Source of the DNA: a virus
Direction: 5' to 3' (one strand)
DNA length: 64,000 bases
IMG/VR virus record: IMGVR_UViG_3300017925_000001
Span: 1 to 64,000 of that record
Part shown: piece by piece, positions 7,072 to 14,755 of the stretch
Layout of the letters: every line of letters begins with the position of its first letter
Position numbering within the stretch: position 1 is the stretch's first letter
The notes under the pieces: model-generated
Told to the model about the DNA's origin: nothing
The model's database searches: none
The model's input: only the letters and a program-made list of their open reading frames with translations
Translations under genes and position numbers: made by a program

Positions 7072-7327
7072 TCTCTTTCTCCTTCTCCTTCGGTAGCCCC
7101 AGGCGTCCCATGATCTGCTGTGCTTCTAGAACTTCTTCCTCGCGCTTCTTGGCACATTTTTCGCAAGGCACATCGTTGATGACGACTGTCTTCCGAGTTG
7201 AGTCATTCTGCGGATCTGACTGACAGACGTACTGACAACACTCGGGACAGTAGAGAATCCATCCGTTGGGAAACATCTTGTTGCTACTCGCAAGTGATTC
7301 GCGGATTACACCCTTCGGTTTTTCCAT
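7064..7327 (-). CDS. Zinc-ribbon protein, 87 aa
   Basis: The ATG at 7327 (MEKPKGVIRESLASSNKM) sits behind GGAGG and is preferred to the longer frame from 7501, which would overlay two other genes. CPECCQYVC and CEKCAKK form a probable zinc ribbon. It ends in a run of K and E. Possible nucleic-acid binding accessory protein. Confidence 0.6.
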   Translation of the reverse strand: MEKPKGVIRESLASSNKMFPNGWILYCPECCQYVCQSDPQNDSTRKTVVINDVPCEKCAKKREEEVLEAQQIMGRLGLPKEKEKENV

Positions 7328-7469
7328 GGTCCTCCTGGTAGTTCTCAAGTTCCTGGCGTTGCTGTGTGGGTGTGAGGTCTTCATAGAAGTCCATACCTGT
7401 GCGCTCGGCATACGCTGCGGCAGTATCAAATACGAGTACCAAATCTTGCTCAAGAATGCTGTCTGACAT
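7284..7469 (-). CDS. Hypothetical protein, 61 aa
   Basis: MSDSILEQDLVLVFDTAAAY is acidic and predicted helical, with an AGGGGAT ribosome-binding site. It overlaps RNase H at its start and the zinc-ribbon gene at its end (44 nt). No family recognised. Confidence 0.5.
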   Translation of the reverse strand: MSDSILEQDLVLVFDTAAAYAERTGMDFYEDLTPTQQRQELENYQEDHGKTEGCNPRITCE

Positions 7470-7881
7470 TGATCCCCTGCTTTCTTAATTCGTCGTTGCA
7501 CAAAAAATCTACCAACTCGTTGCCTGTATTACCGGAATGACCACGTACCCAGTGCAACATGTGGCCACCTCGGATCATCAAGGCTTGTGCAAGGTCTCGG
7601 AAGGGTCGTAGCTCTTCATGCTTGACCTTCCATTCTCCAGACACAAGTCTGACAACCAGTTGGCTATCACAGTTTATGTCCAGCTTAGTGATGGAATTCT
7701 GTGCGGACCATTTGAGCAAGTCAAGCAGTCCTTGAAATTCCGCGTAATTGTTGGTATATAGCTCAGGACCTAGGTAACGAGAGGACGCTTGAAACACAGC
7801 ATCCCCATCGTAGATAGCATAGGCACATGAGGTTTGGCCTGGGTTTGAGACCTTGCAGGCCCCGTCGCAGTAAGCGTGCAT
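7450..7881 (-). CDS. Ribonuclease H family protein
   Basis: 143 residues from the ATG at 7881, starting MHAYCDGACKVSNPG. The four acidic catalytic positions of RNase HI are present: D in YCDGA, E in NNYAEFQGL, D in NCDSQLV and D in NELVD, and HSGNTGNE corresponds to the conserved histidine loop. It would cleave RNA in RNA:DNA hybrids, removing primers during phage replication. It follows the MazG-like gene by one base. Confidence 0.85.
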   Translation of the reverse strand: MHAYCDGACKVSNPGQTSCAYAIYDGDAVFQASSRYLGPELYTNNYAEFQGLLDLLKWSAQNSITKLDINCDSQLVVRLVSGEWKVKHEELRPFRDLAQALMIRGGHMLHWVRGHSGNTGNELVDFLCNDELRKQGINVRQHS

Positions 7882-7882
7882 A

Positions 7883-8278
7883 TCAGTATTTCTTCCCATT
7901 AACACCGCAACGGGCTGCATGTGTATGATCCTCTCTTTTTCGGTTATACTCTAATTTTTCAATCAGAGCACCTCCAAGGTCAAGGCCGTATTCACCCGCA
8001 TAATCAAATACTCTGATTAGCAAATCTGCTAACTCTACCTCTACCATACGACGATGAGGAAGTTTATCATCCATCAAATTTTTACGATGACCTTCCATCG
8101 CCTCGCTGATTTCAGAGACCATAAGCATGAAACGCTCACCATGGTTATGGAATATGCGCTCTCCTGTAACTGGATCATGATACCACTTGTCTGCCTCATG
8201 ACGGCATAGGTCGCTTAACTCCTTGATAACCCTACTAGTATAGTCTTCTGGAACTACAAAATCACCATTAAGATCCAC
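7883..8278 (-). CDS. MazG-like nucleotide pyrophosphohydrolase
   Basis: 131 residues from the GTG at 8278, chosen because AAGGAG lies 7 nt upstream within the end of the reductase gene. SEISEAMEGHRK followed by VEVELADLLIRVFDYAGEYG gives the E-x3-E...E-x2-D metal-binding pattern of the all-alpha NTP-PPase (MazG) superfamily. Such enzymes hydrolyse (d)NTPs to monophosphates, or in phages may act on alarmones. It sits with RNR and polymerase, consistent with nucleotide-pool control. Confidence 0.75.
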   Translation of the reverse strand: MDLNGDFVVPEDYTSRVIKELSDLCRHEADKWYHDPVTGERIFHNHGERFMLMVSEISEAMEGHRKNLMDDKLPHRRMVEVELADLLIRVFDYAGEYGLDLGGALIEKLEYNRKREDHTHAARCGVNGKKY

Positions 8279-9902
8279 ATGAACCTCCTTTTCCTGAAAT
8301 CTCGCAAATATCTGCCTGCTCCACAAATGTTTCTCCCACATGCTTTACTGCGGTTGTCCACTTTACGGGGTTCAATGGTTGCCCTGAACGGGCTGCCTCA
8401 GGATAAGTAGTTAAGCCACGTAAGCTTGGCAGATACTTAATAAAAGCTTTGCCAAATTTTTGAACAGTGTCTGTACTGTTCAGCTCCGTGCCCCATTGCG
8501 GCAAGTTTATAGTACTTGAGATACCATGATCAACATACTTTTGAACATGTGCTTGGAAGTTTAAACGTCTTTCAACGTCTTCGGCTAGCACATAGGCGTC
8601 TTCAACATCTTCCGGGTTTAATCCTCCTTCTTCTATGAGTCGCTTAGCGGTAGGATCAAGGACATACTGATAGTGCCACACACTGCCTTTAAGGTAACGT
8701 CTTTTGTACGCAGCACAGAATATAGGTTCAATTCCCGTGGAAGTTTCTCCAAGTATTCCTATGCTACCTGTGGGGGCAATAGCGCGTGTCTTTATTGGGT
8801 GTGATAAGTCCCATTGATTAGCATAGTGAGCGGAATGCTTTCCGCTTTCTGCATACACCTCCAAGTATTTATCCAGTTCAATATCTGGTCCATACCTTTT
8901 TCCGTTCAACAGAAGCCATTCGTGTATACCCATCAGGCCTAATCCCAACCTACGGTTCTTAGTTCTGATCATATCTACCTTAGCATATGGTACATCGCTG
9001 TACACGGTTCCTGCCAAGAGGAACGCAGTGGCACACTCTACTACGGCCTTCATATTTTCCAAGTTACTTATACGTGCCAGATTAACTGATCCCAAATTAC
9101 ATACATCAGAGTCGTCTTCACTGGTTAATTCGCAGCATGCGTTACGAAGTGTCTCCTTCTTATTCTTTCCTAGGTCTATGCTAAATCCAGGCTCACTTGT
9201 CTTGAGCATTCTCTCTACAGCGGCCCAATATACCATGTTAGCCTGAGAGTTCTTTGGATGTTTATCATCAGCGAATGCAGCAAAGAATTCATCGTCTAAT
9301 AAAACACTGATGTTAGTGCCGTCCATCGTAGCCGGAAAATTAAAATCCTTAGACTTTAATTCTCTGACTTCTGGAATCCAATCCTTCATGTGGATGAATT
9401 TTTGTATATCCCCATGAGACCAGGAGAGTCCTGCCCACAGCGCCGAGCGACGAGATCCGCCCTGCATTACTCCTCTCCCAATCTCATTACCCATCTGCAT
9501 AGCGGCCAACGGCCCCGTAGCATACCCTCCGGTTTTTCTGATTATCTTACCTTCAGCTCTAACCGCAGAGTAATCTGTGCCTATTCCTGCACCGGTCATA
9601 AGTCCCATAGTAAGTTTCTGCATTAGCTCTGACCAGCCCTCTCTACTATCTACAGCTTTCAACAAGAGACAATTGTTCACCATATGAAAGGGTCGCCCCG
9701 TGGCATACAGATACCGCCCTCCGGGGATAAATTTCCGGTCAATGACATACTGCGTTGTCTGATCGACTAGGCTCTTAGGGGCATTCACTGCTTTGAACAC
9801 TGTCTTAACCACTCGATGGGCAAGCTCTGCCCAAGTTTCGCCATCCTGGGCATACTTCTGACGTAGGACGGTCTCTGCAAACACTGACATCTTATCTTTC
9901 AC
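8268..9902 (-). CDS. nrdJ: Adenosylcobalamin-dependent ribonucleotide reductase (class II)
   Basis: 544 residues. Recognisable segments: PGGRYLYATG (about 60-69), NNCLLL with the first active-site cysteine, the NACCELTSED and DVCNLGSVNL region (about 250-270) holding the N-C-E radical-site residues and second cysteine, APTGSIGILGETSTGIEP, and a C-terminal cysteine pair (CEISGKGGSC). It makes deoxyribonucleotides using B12 and needs no NrdB partner, and none is seen here. The first codon is GTG at 9902, overlapping the upstream gene; the ATG four codons later is also possible. Confidence 0.9.
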   Translation of the reverse strand: MKDKMSVFAETVLRQKYAQDGETWAELAHRVVKTVFKAVNAPKSLVDQTTQYVIDRKFIPGGRYLYATGRPFHMVNNCLLLKAVDSREGWSELMQKLTMGLMTGAGIGTDYSAVRAEGKIIRKTGGYATGPLAAMQMGNEIGRGVMQGGSRRSALWAGLSWSHGDIQKFIHMKDWIPEVRELKSKDFNFPATMDGTNISVLLDDEFFAAFADDKHPKNSQANMVYWAAVERMLKTSEPGFSIDLGKNKKETLRNACCELTSEDDSDVCNLGSVNLARISNLENMKAVVECATAFLLAGTVYSDVPYAKVDMIRTKNRRLGLGLMGIHEWLLLNGKRYGPDIELDKYLEVYAESGKHSAHYANQWDLSHPIKTRAIAPTGSIGILGETSTGIEPIFCAAYKRRYLKGSVWHYQYVLDPTAKRLIEEGGLNPEDVEDAYVLAEDVERRLNFQAHVQKYVDHGISSTINLPQWGTELNSTDTVQKFGKAFIKYLPSLRGLTTYPEAARSGQPLNPVKWTTAVKHVGETFVEQADICEISGKGGSCGS

Positions 9903-10041
9903 TTACTTTTTCCTCTTCTTTTTTCTCAAAGTTTTTACTACAATCCATTTTATGCCAACGGTAAATACCACTTGTTACACCATTACATTCTTGGCATCGT
10001 GTTGGGTTGTCCATAGGTCTGCCACCTTCCATGTCATTCAT
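9892..10041 (-). CDS. Small zinc-binding protein, 49 aa
   Basis: MNDMEGGRPMDNPTRCQECN continues with a short basic and glutamate-rich tail. It has CQEC and a later HKMDC. The reading frame overlaps the starts and ends of its neighbours by a few bases. Role unknown, possibly a cofactor of the adjacent reductase. Confidence 0.5.
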   Translation of the reverse strand: MNDMEGGRPMDNPTRCQECNGVTSGIYRWHKMDCSKNFEKKEEEKVSER

Positions 10042-10193
10042 TGTTCTTCTCTTCCTTCCTCGAAATCATGGAGGATATAAAACTCATGTTGAGCAGGACA
10101 TTCATAAGCCTGCATTAAATTCTGCATGAGGCCCCTAGGGAAAGCTTGTGCTGGACACCAGGGGCACGTTAAGTGAGTTGGTATTTTCTCCAT
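10038..10193 (-). CDS. Small zinc-ribbon protein, 51 aa
   Basis: The ATG at 10193 (MEKIPTHLTCPWCPAQAF) has AAGGAG at good spacing and is preferred to 10226, which would overlap the polymerase. CPWC and CPAQH form a candidate zinc site. It overlaps the following gene by 4 nt. Confidence 0.6.
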   Translation of the reverse strand: MEKIPTHLTCPWCPAQAFPRGLMQNLMQAYECPAQHEFYILHDFEEGREEQ

Positions 10194-10203
10194 TAGATCT
10201 CCT

Positions 10204-12666
10204 TTACTTTTGCCACCTATCTGCAATGTGGTAGTCGGATTCCATCACCACGCTCTTCATCGTTTCTGCGGCAGCGCGACGAAAACAGTCCGCTACGCAT
10301 TCTGCTACTTCTTTAGCATGGCGCTTGGGAGCTTGCAAAACTAGCTCGTCATGCACCATGGAAAGAAGCTTCCCTTTGTACTGAGGTAGAAGGTGCCAAA
10401 GATAAGGTTTTCCATGAGCATCAAATCCTGCCCCCATACTTCTTTTTATTATAGATGCGTTGCTGCCCTGCACACAATGGTTCTTACCACGCCTACCAAT
10501 ACTCCCCCAAAGACCTCGCATCGCTTGTTTGATCTCATATTCATTAGGCTCTCGGTGAGTAAGCTTGTATTTCTCCTCTTCCGTTGGAGTACGCAAATAT
10601 GCAGCGGAGAAGTTGAAGAGGTTTGTTTTCTGAGTTTCTTCTTCTAATTCTAGCCGATCTGCATGTTCGTCCTTGTAATACTCTCTAGATGACTCCCAAG
10701 TAGGAGCAGGCAATAAGCGTCTGCGTCCATACAAGTCCCGGGCTTCATTCAAACGCTGCGCACGTTCTCCGCTTTCTCGAAGGTAATTCCAGATATCAGG
10801 GAACTTCTCCTCATGCAGCTTCATCAAACCCTTTGCTGCGTCTATAGTTATTCCCAAAGCGTCTGCAAGTGCGTTTGGTCCTGCGCCATAGCACAACCCA
10901 AAGTTCAAAGCCTTTGACTGATCTCTCAACTTCTTGTGCTCAGGGCAAGAACATTTCAATCTTTTCGCTTCTCCTTTCTCATCTTTTTCGTAGTACTTAC
11001 ATTCAGGCAGTGCTAGGGTTGGCCATCGTTCTGGATAGAGTATTTCGGTACAAACCGAATGGACATCCCAGTTAGAATTGAAAGCATTGATCCACGATGT
11101 AGCCTGGGCTAACTCTGCAATGATTCGGAGTTCAGCTCCACTCATGTCGATTGTGATCAGCTGATAACCTTCAGGCTCTTCTTCATTTGGTGGGTCACAG
11201 ACAAAGCAAGCACGCACTTCCTCTTCGTGCGGAAGGTTCTGCATATTAGGTTGACTGCTGCTGGATCGACCCGTCTCGGCTTCTAGTTGATTGAACCTAG
11301 CATGTATGCGACCGTCTAACGGGTGGACCCAACCTTCAGCAGCGCAAGGCTTCGTCACCCAAGTTTGTGTCCAAGATTTTCCGTAGGTAGTCGTATCTTT
11401 CTTTCCTTTGCGATATTTGCGCAAGACTTGAATAAAGGGATGGTCATTGAATTTAAGCAAGTCTTCATCTGCAGCACTTGCCAAAGTCTTCAAGCCTTTG
11501 ATCTGCCGCAACGCTGTAACCAACTGTTCGTTGGAAGCGTAGTTGATGTAGGCTTCGCCTTCGCACTTCTCAACTCTCTTCTTGTACTCGGTATATTTCT
11601 TGCTGAGTTCAGAATATTCGCGGCGTGCCTGAGCTTTCTTTTCTTTTCTAATTTTGGTCAAAGCATTCAATTCTGCGCGCAACACGGCCTTCTGGGCATT
11701 ATCCCGCGTAGCACGAATTGCTTCAGCCTTGGCCATCTCTTCAGGCGTAGATTCTTCGAACCCAATACGCCATATATTTTCGAGACGGGTCATCTCCTCG
11801 AAGTCTATCTGTTCGGACTTTCGGCCAACAACTTTGATGAATTCCTGGTCAAGAACTGCTAGCTCGCCTTTGCGACGATTTTCAACGTCTATGATACGCT
11901 TCATCCAACGCTCACTAGCGAGACGCATGCCGTTCAGTTGCATGTCTTCAAAGGAACCCAACGCATCATTTTCGATTTGCGCAGTGGCAAGCAGTTGTTC
12001 CTGCGTCATCTCATTGATCTGATGCTCGCGCATCGAGAGAGGCATGCGCGTATCGAACGCGGCATATGCAATCTGCTCAGGGCGCAACGGGGATTCCAGA
12101 TCGAACTTGTCCTGCTCCTGTTTGTCGATCCATAATCCGAAGCGTCGAGCAACAATCTGTTGCATCGAGAACTCAGCCATCTTTTTCAAACTGATGCGAC
12201 CAGCTTGAATGACGCGCTCTGCGAGATCTGTGGAGTAGAGATGCCAGATGCGCACACCGAAGCTCCAGAAGAGAACGCAGTATTCGAAGGAGAGGTTCTG
12301 TCCCACCTTCAAACACTGGTTAGAACACAATGCTGGAATGAGAATATCGAAGATGGGTTTGAAGCAGTCGAGCATTCGGAAGTTGCCCTGCTTGCAGAGC
12401 GTATCCGTGGAGCCAGCGAATGCGAGCAGATCAATGACGAACTGTTGATTCTTGTCTCCCACTTGAATCGTACGAACTTTTCGGCTGGAGAACTCGTTAC
12501 ACCAGTTGGTCTCTGTGTCCAAACCAAACATCCTACGCTCGGCAAGTTTCTTTGCAATGAAACTCGACAACTCAGGGAGTCCAGAAGTGGGCGTCACGAG
12601 CGTGATGTTCATTGGCGGCTGGAGTTCTGTCAGCACCAAAGGTTTCAGCAAAGTTCCATCAATCAT
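10204..12666 (-). CDS. polA: DNA polymerase, family A, with 3'-5' exonuclease
   Basis: 820 residues. N-terminal DEDD exonuclease: FGLDTETNW (about 47-55). Palm and fingers: motif A TIDMSGAELRIIAEL (about 502-516), motif B KALNFGLCYGAGPNAL (about 585-600), motif C MVHDELVL (about 770-777), and the upstream AETGRSSSSQPNMQNLP signature. The cysteine-bearing insertion KRLKCSCPEHKK between motifs A and B is unusual and could bind zinc. No 5'-3' exonuclease domain is present. It replicates the phage genome. The start overlaps the upstream gene by 8 nt. Confidence 0.93.
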   Translation of the reverse strand: MIDGTLLKPLVLTELQPPMNITLVTPTSGLPELSSFIAKKLAERRMFGLDTETNWCNEFSSRKVRTIQVGDKNQQFVIDLLAFAGSTDTLCKQGNFRMLDCFKPIFDILIPALCSNQCLKVGQNLSFEYCVLFWSFGVRIWHLYSTDLAERVIQAGRISLKKMAEFSMQQIVARRFGLWIDKQEQDKFDLESPLRPEQIAYAAFDTRMPLSMREHQINEMTQEQLLATAQIENDALGSFEDMQLNGMRLASERWMKRIIDVENRRKGELAVLDQEFIKVVGRKSEQIDFEEMTRLENIWRIGFEESTPEEMAKAEAIRATRDNAQKAVLRAELNALTKIRKEKKAQARREYSELSKKYTEYKKRVEKCEGEAYINYASNEQLVTALRQIKGLKTLASAADEDLLKFNDHPFIQVLRKYRKGKKDTTTYGKSWTQTWVTKPCAAEGWVHPLDGRIHARFNQLEAETGRSSSSQPNMQNLPHEEEVRACFVCDPPNEEEPEGYQLITIDMSGAELRIIAELAQATSWINAFNSNWDVHSVCTEILYPERWPTLALPECKYYEKDEKGEAKRLKCSCPEHKKLRDQSKALNFGLCYGAGPNALADALGITIDAAKGLMKLHEEKFPDIWNYLRESGERAQRLNEARDLYGRRRLLPAPTWESSREYYKDEHADRLELEEETQKTNLFNFSAAYLRTPTEEEKYKLTHREPNEYEIKQAMRGLWGSIGRRGKNHCVQGSNASIIKRSMGAGFDAHGKPYLWHLLPQYKGKLLSMVHDELVLQAPKRHAKEVAECVADCFRRAAAETMKSVVMESDYHIADRWQK

Positions 12667-12916
12667 GCAATCTCCCTATTTGTCCACTTGTACCTCCGAG
12701 GGACAAGTCCCTCCAGAAAGCTCGTTTGCCTACATTTTTCCTGCGCAACTTGCGCATCTCTTTTTCACAGCGGGCGATCTGCTCTTCTCCGAAAGCTCTT
12801 TTCTTGGCTGCATCGGGCTGGCCGGTCTTTACTTCCGCGACGGCGCGCCTCCAGATCGAAAGCTCCTGTCCAAGCTTCTGGCGGGCCTTGCTGACCCCAT
12901 CGGGTGTCCTTTTCAT
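12659..12916 (-). CDS. Basic hypothetical protein, 85 aa
   Basis: MKRTPDGVSKARQKLGQELS, highly charged and helical, with runs such as RCEKEMRKLRRKNVGKR. It is the first gene of the leftward replication operon and is read from the promoter at 13095-13123. Its end overlaps polymerase. DNA binding is plausible from charge only. Confidence 0.65.
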   Translation of the reverse strand: MKRTPDGVSKARQKLGQELSIWRRAVAEVKTGQPDAAKKRAFGEEQIARCEKEMRKLRRKNVGKRAFWRDLSLGGTSGQIGRLHD

Positions 12917-12926
12917 GCCCTTATCC

Positions 12927-13148
12927 TAACTTGTTGATTTATATAGACGGTAGTCTAAGTTGTTGATAATAAAGAAACTGAGTTTTGAATTTATAAGTCC
13001 TTTGTTTTCTTTATCGTTTTCCCCAGTTGTTCGTAAGTTATTGATTCTTATATTTCTTCTGTATATCCCTAGTTTGCCCTTTGCCTACAGATCTAGTATA
13101 GTCTTTTTTTTTACTTATGTCAACATAATTCGTAAGTTGTTGAAAATT
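12927..13148. repeat. AT-rich control region with four TAAGTTGTTGAT-like repeats
   Basis: Plus-strand copies: TAACTTGTTGATTT (12927), AAGTTGTTGATAATAA (12957, identical to the minus strand at 2266-2281), TAAGTTATTGATTC (13034) and TAAGTTGTTGAAAA (13133). The region is strongly AT-rich, gene-free, and lies between divergent operons next to the polymerase operon. It could be an origin with iterons or a repressor operator array. Confidence 0.55.
13095..13123 (-). promoter_or_regulatory. Sigma70-type promoter for the leftward replication operon
   Basis: On the minus strand TTGACA (13123-13118), a 17-bp spacer and TATACT (13100-13095). It points at the gene ending the replication operon start (12916), leaving a leader of about 170 nt that crosses the AT-rich repeats. 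Confidence 0.7.
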
Positions 13149-13179
13149 GGATGCTAGGAAATTTTTACACACTTTTCCC

Positions 13180-13209
13180 TTGACAAGTGGTCTACCTCCA
13201 TGATATAAT
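13180..13209 (+). promoter_or_regulatory. Consensus sigma70 promoter, rightward
   Basis: TTGACA (13180-13185), 18-bp spacer, TATAAT (13204-13209), with AAATTTTTACACAC upstream as at the 3320 promoter. The predicted start near 13216 gives a leader that contains the pseudoknot at 13230-13268. Confidence 0.85.
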
Positions 13210-13229
13210 TATATTAGATCGAAATTAGT

Positions 13230-13271
13230 GGGTAGGTGCCTCATACACCTGCCCACACCCTTATGAGGAGG
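13230..13271 (+). promoter_or_regulatory. Pseudoknot leader element, copy 1 (no P1 hairpin)
   Basis: Hairpin GGGTAGGTG/CACCTGCCC (13230-13238 with 13246-13254). Its loop CCTCATA (13239-13245) is fully complementary to TATGAGG (13262-13268), which runs into the Shine-Dalgarno GAGGAGG of the gene at 13276. The first hairpin seen in other copies is absent here. Confidence 0.75.
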
Positions 13272-13275
13272 GTTT

Positions 13276-13602
13276 ATGGAAAAACTACACGAAGAACAGC
13301 GAGCAATGAAAAAGCGCTGGCAGCTCACCAAAACTGAAAGAGTTTGGAATGCACAGCATTCTATGAAGACATACTTCATTCAAGGTGCTTCTACTGGGTT
13401 GATAAAGATAGGCAAGACCGCAGGATCAGTTAAAAAGCGCTGTGACGACTTGCAGGTAGGCAGTCCTGATAACCTTCGCGTGCTGAAAAGTGTGAAGAGA
13501 GACATTGAGAGGGGTCTTCATAAGAGTTTTGCATACCTCAGGACACACGGAGAGTGGTTTCGTCCTGCACCAGAACTTCTGAGATTTATAAGCAAGTTGT
13601 AG
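13276..13602 (+). CDS. T5orf172-like GIY-YIG superfamily nuclease
   Basis: 108 residues; the N-terminal 30 are basic and helical. The rest, with KTYFIQGASTGLIKIGKTAG, then KRCDDLQVGSPDNLRVL and a final EWFRPAPELLRFI, matches the T5orf172/MUG113 branch of the GIY-YIG fold: the Y...G-x-IKIG core, the Q/L strand, an E in RDIERGLHKSF and the terminal EWF. A DNA endonuclease role is likely. It is the only gene between the divergent promoter and the structured region, and its translation start is under pseudoknot control. Confidence 0.75.
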   Translation: MEKLHEEQRAMKKRWQLTKTERVWNAQHSMKTYFIQGASTGLIKIGKTAGSVKKRCDDLQVGSPDNLRVLKSVKRDIERGLHKSFAYLRTHGEWFRPAPELLRFISKL

Positions 13603-13880
13603 TAGCAACCCACTGGAGTTGAGCCCCGCGTCTCTCCTTTCGCGCAATCTGTGCGCTCCTCCAGTGGGAAGAGAAATTGGGCCTAGTTTCCCAAGCGAAA
13701 CAGAGCGGACAACCAACCGCTCTAGCCCATAGAGTTTGTTTCGCTGATTCTGCCGCGACAAGCCAGATCAGGTAACAACGTGCAACTGCCCACGATACTA
13801 GGCAGCATTGGCCCGAGCGTGGTCAGCCCTAAGAAGCCCCACGCTCGCCCGCCGAAGTCCCATGTCAAGCTGTTAGGTAA
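13603..13880 (+). ncRNA. Structured noncoding segment after the 13276 gene
   Basis: No gene is visible. Strong helices are: CCCACTGGAG/CTCCAGTGGG (13609-13618 with 13659-13668), AGAGCGG/CCGCTCT (around 13704 and 13720) and CGAGCGTGG/CCACGCTCG (around 13813 and 13838). None has a U tract, so they are not simple terminators. A noncoding RNA or an RNA-processing region before the tRNA cluster is plausible. Confidence 0.4.
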
Positions 13881-13895
13881 TTTTTGGAGGCAGCG

Positions 13896-14066
13896 ATGGT
13901 TGTCATTCTCGTACTAGGTACGTTCATTGTATTTCTTGCGATTGATGCAGTTCGATCTCGCGTTCGTGTTCCGCGTGGCACGATGTTCACCACGCCAGGA
14001 TTTGAAATGCTGGGAGCATTAGCCCAGGATGGTGGGACGGAAGTAGAAGCAGATTATGAGATTTAA
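13896..14066 (+). CDS. Single-span membrane protein, 56 aa
   Basis: From the ATG at 13896 behind GGAGG: MVVILVLGTFIVFLAIDAV is a signal-anchor helix, followed by a basic RSRVRVPRG stretch and an acidic C-terminal tail. The Thr tRNA begins at the base after the stop. Function unknown. Confidence 0.65.
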   Translation: MVVILVLGTFIVFLAIDAVRSRVRVPRGTMFTTPGFEMLGALAQDGGTEVEADYEI

Positions 14067-14141
14067 GCCATTGTAGCTTAAGCGGAAAAGCCCTCACTTG
14101 TAATGAGGAAGTTGGGTTTTCAACTAACCCCGATGGCTCCA
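14067..14141 (+). tRNA. tRNA-Thr (anticodon TGT)
   Basis: A full cloverleaf: acceptor GCCATTG/CGATGGC, D stem GCTT/AAGC, anticodon stem CCTCA/TGAGG with loop CTTGTAA (TGT reads ACA), T stem GGGTT/AACCC with loop TTCAACT, discriminator T and encoded CCA. It starts immediately after the stop of the small membrane protein gene. Confidence 0.92.
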
Positions 14142-14149
14142 GTTTTTAA

Positions 14150-14213
14150 GCTCGCATCCTCGTGGATACTAGATACACATCTTGTTGATTACAAGGTTGA
14201 AGATAAAGCGAGC
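14150..14213 (+). other. tRNA-like remnant
   Basis: A closing helix GCTCGC/GCGAGC (14150-14155 with 14208-14213) and an anticodon-like arm TCTTG/CAAGG with loop TTGATTA (GAT) are present, but the T arm is missing and the D arm is irregular. It may be a decayed tRNA-Ile or an unusual tRNA-like RNA; it is not called as functional. Confidence 0.3.
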
Positions 14214-14226
14214 TAAGTTTTAGTGT

Positions 14227-14299
14227 AGCGGGGAAGTGAATAGGATCACGAGAGGGCTCATAACCCTTAAATCCGGTTCGAGTCCGGCGACCGCTACCA
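14227..14299 (+). tRNA. tRNA-Met (anticodon CAT), mismatched acceptor
   Basis: The D arm GTGA/TCAC, anticodon arm GAGGG/CCCTT with loop CTCATAA, and T arm with loop TTCGAGT are normal, and ACCA is encoded. The acceptor AGCGGGG pairs with GACCGCT at only five positions; the two inner pairs are mismatched. It most resembles initiator- or elongator-Met tRNAs of the AGCGGGG type. The mismatches suggest specialisation or decay. Confidence 0.7.
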
Positions 14300-14302
14300 A
14301 AG

Positions 14303-14509
14303 TTTCGCCCGTAGGTCGCTCAGCGACCCGCGAGGAGACGCTAAGCGACTCCGTGGCGAAAGAAAGACTCACCCAAGTAAACGCAGGCCGGATTCGAGCC
14401 GGAAACTTGTGCTGGTTTGAGACTGTGCAATGCGATATGCACAAACGCCACCTGGGGCAAACCAGGATAGTAGGCCGGTCGCGTGCCTTGGTGAGTTGAT
14501 ATCGCACCA
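14303..14509 (+). other. Gene-free spacer with folded segments
   Basis: A three-way structure is possible at 14303-14361: TTTCGCC/GGCGAAA closing helix, with inner GTCG/CGAC and GGAG/CTCC arms. Further on, GCGATAT (14432-14438) and ATATCGC (14499-14505) followed by ACCA have the spacing of a 78-nt tRNA, but no anticodon loop or T loop fits. An isolated T-arm-like CCGG-ATTCGAG-CCGG lies near 14383-14397. These may be tRNA relics. Confidence 0.3.
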
Positions 14510-14580
14510 GAATGTGGCGACATAGGGGTCTTTAGGAAGCTTTCGTCCCTCGTACGAAATGAAAGCTCCAGCTTTTATAT

Positions 14581-14655
14581 GGGCGATTGGCGTAATCGGG
14601 AACGCACGAGGTCTGCAACCTTGAGTCGTCAGATCGTAACTGGCATCGTCCACCA
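14581..14655 (+). tRNA. tRNA-Ala (anticodon TGC)
   Basis: Acceptor GGGCGAT/ATCGTCC, D stem GCGT/ACGC, anticodon stem CGAGG/CCTTG with loop TCTGCAA (TGC reads GCA), T stem GTCAG/CTGGC with loop ATCGTAA, and ACCA at the end. The T loop departs from TTCGAAT, but all stems are sound. Confidence 0.85.
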
Positions 14656-14679
14656 AGTTCATACATAACTAATACCAGA

Positions 14680-14704
14680 AGCTGCCTAACCGGCAGCTTT
14701 TTTT
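14680..14704 (+). terminator. Intrinsic terminator after the tRNA cluster
   Basis: AGCTGCC (14680-14686), loop TAACC, GGCAGCT (14692-14698) and a run of seven T. It ends the tRNA transcript before the structural gene block. Confidence 0.85.
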
Positions 14705-14755
14705 GTGCTCGAAATACCCGAATGCGGCATAGTCGCTGTGGGCTTTGGAGCAAAT

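Noticed and set aside
11323-11862. Plus-strand 179-aa frame inside the polymerase gene
   Set aside because: Antisense to conserved polymerase coding sequence with no independent start or domain.
14432-14509. Fourth tRNA candidate with GCGATAT/ATATCGC and ACCA
   Set aside because: The ends pair perfectly, but no anticodon loop with a U33 and no T loop can be drawn; kept as a tRNA-like relic only.
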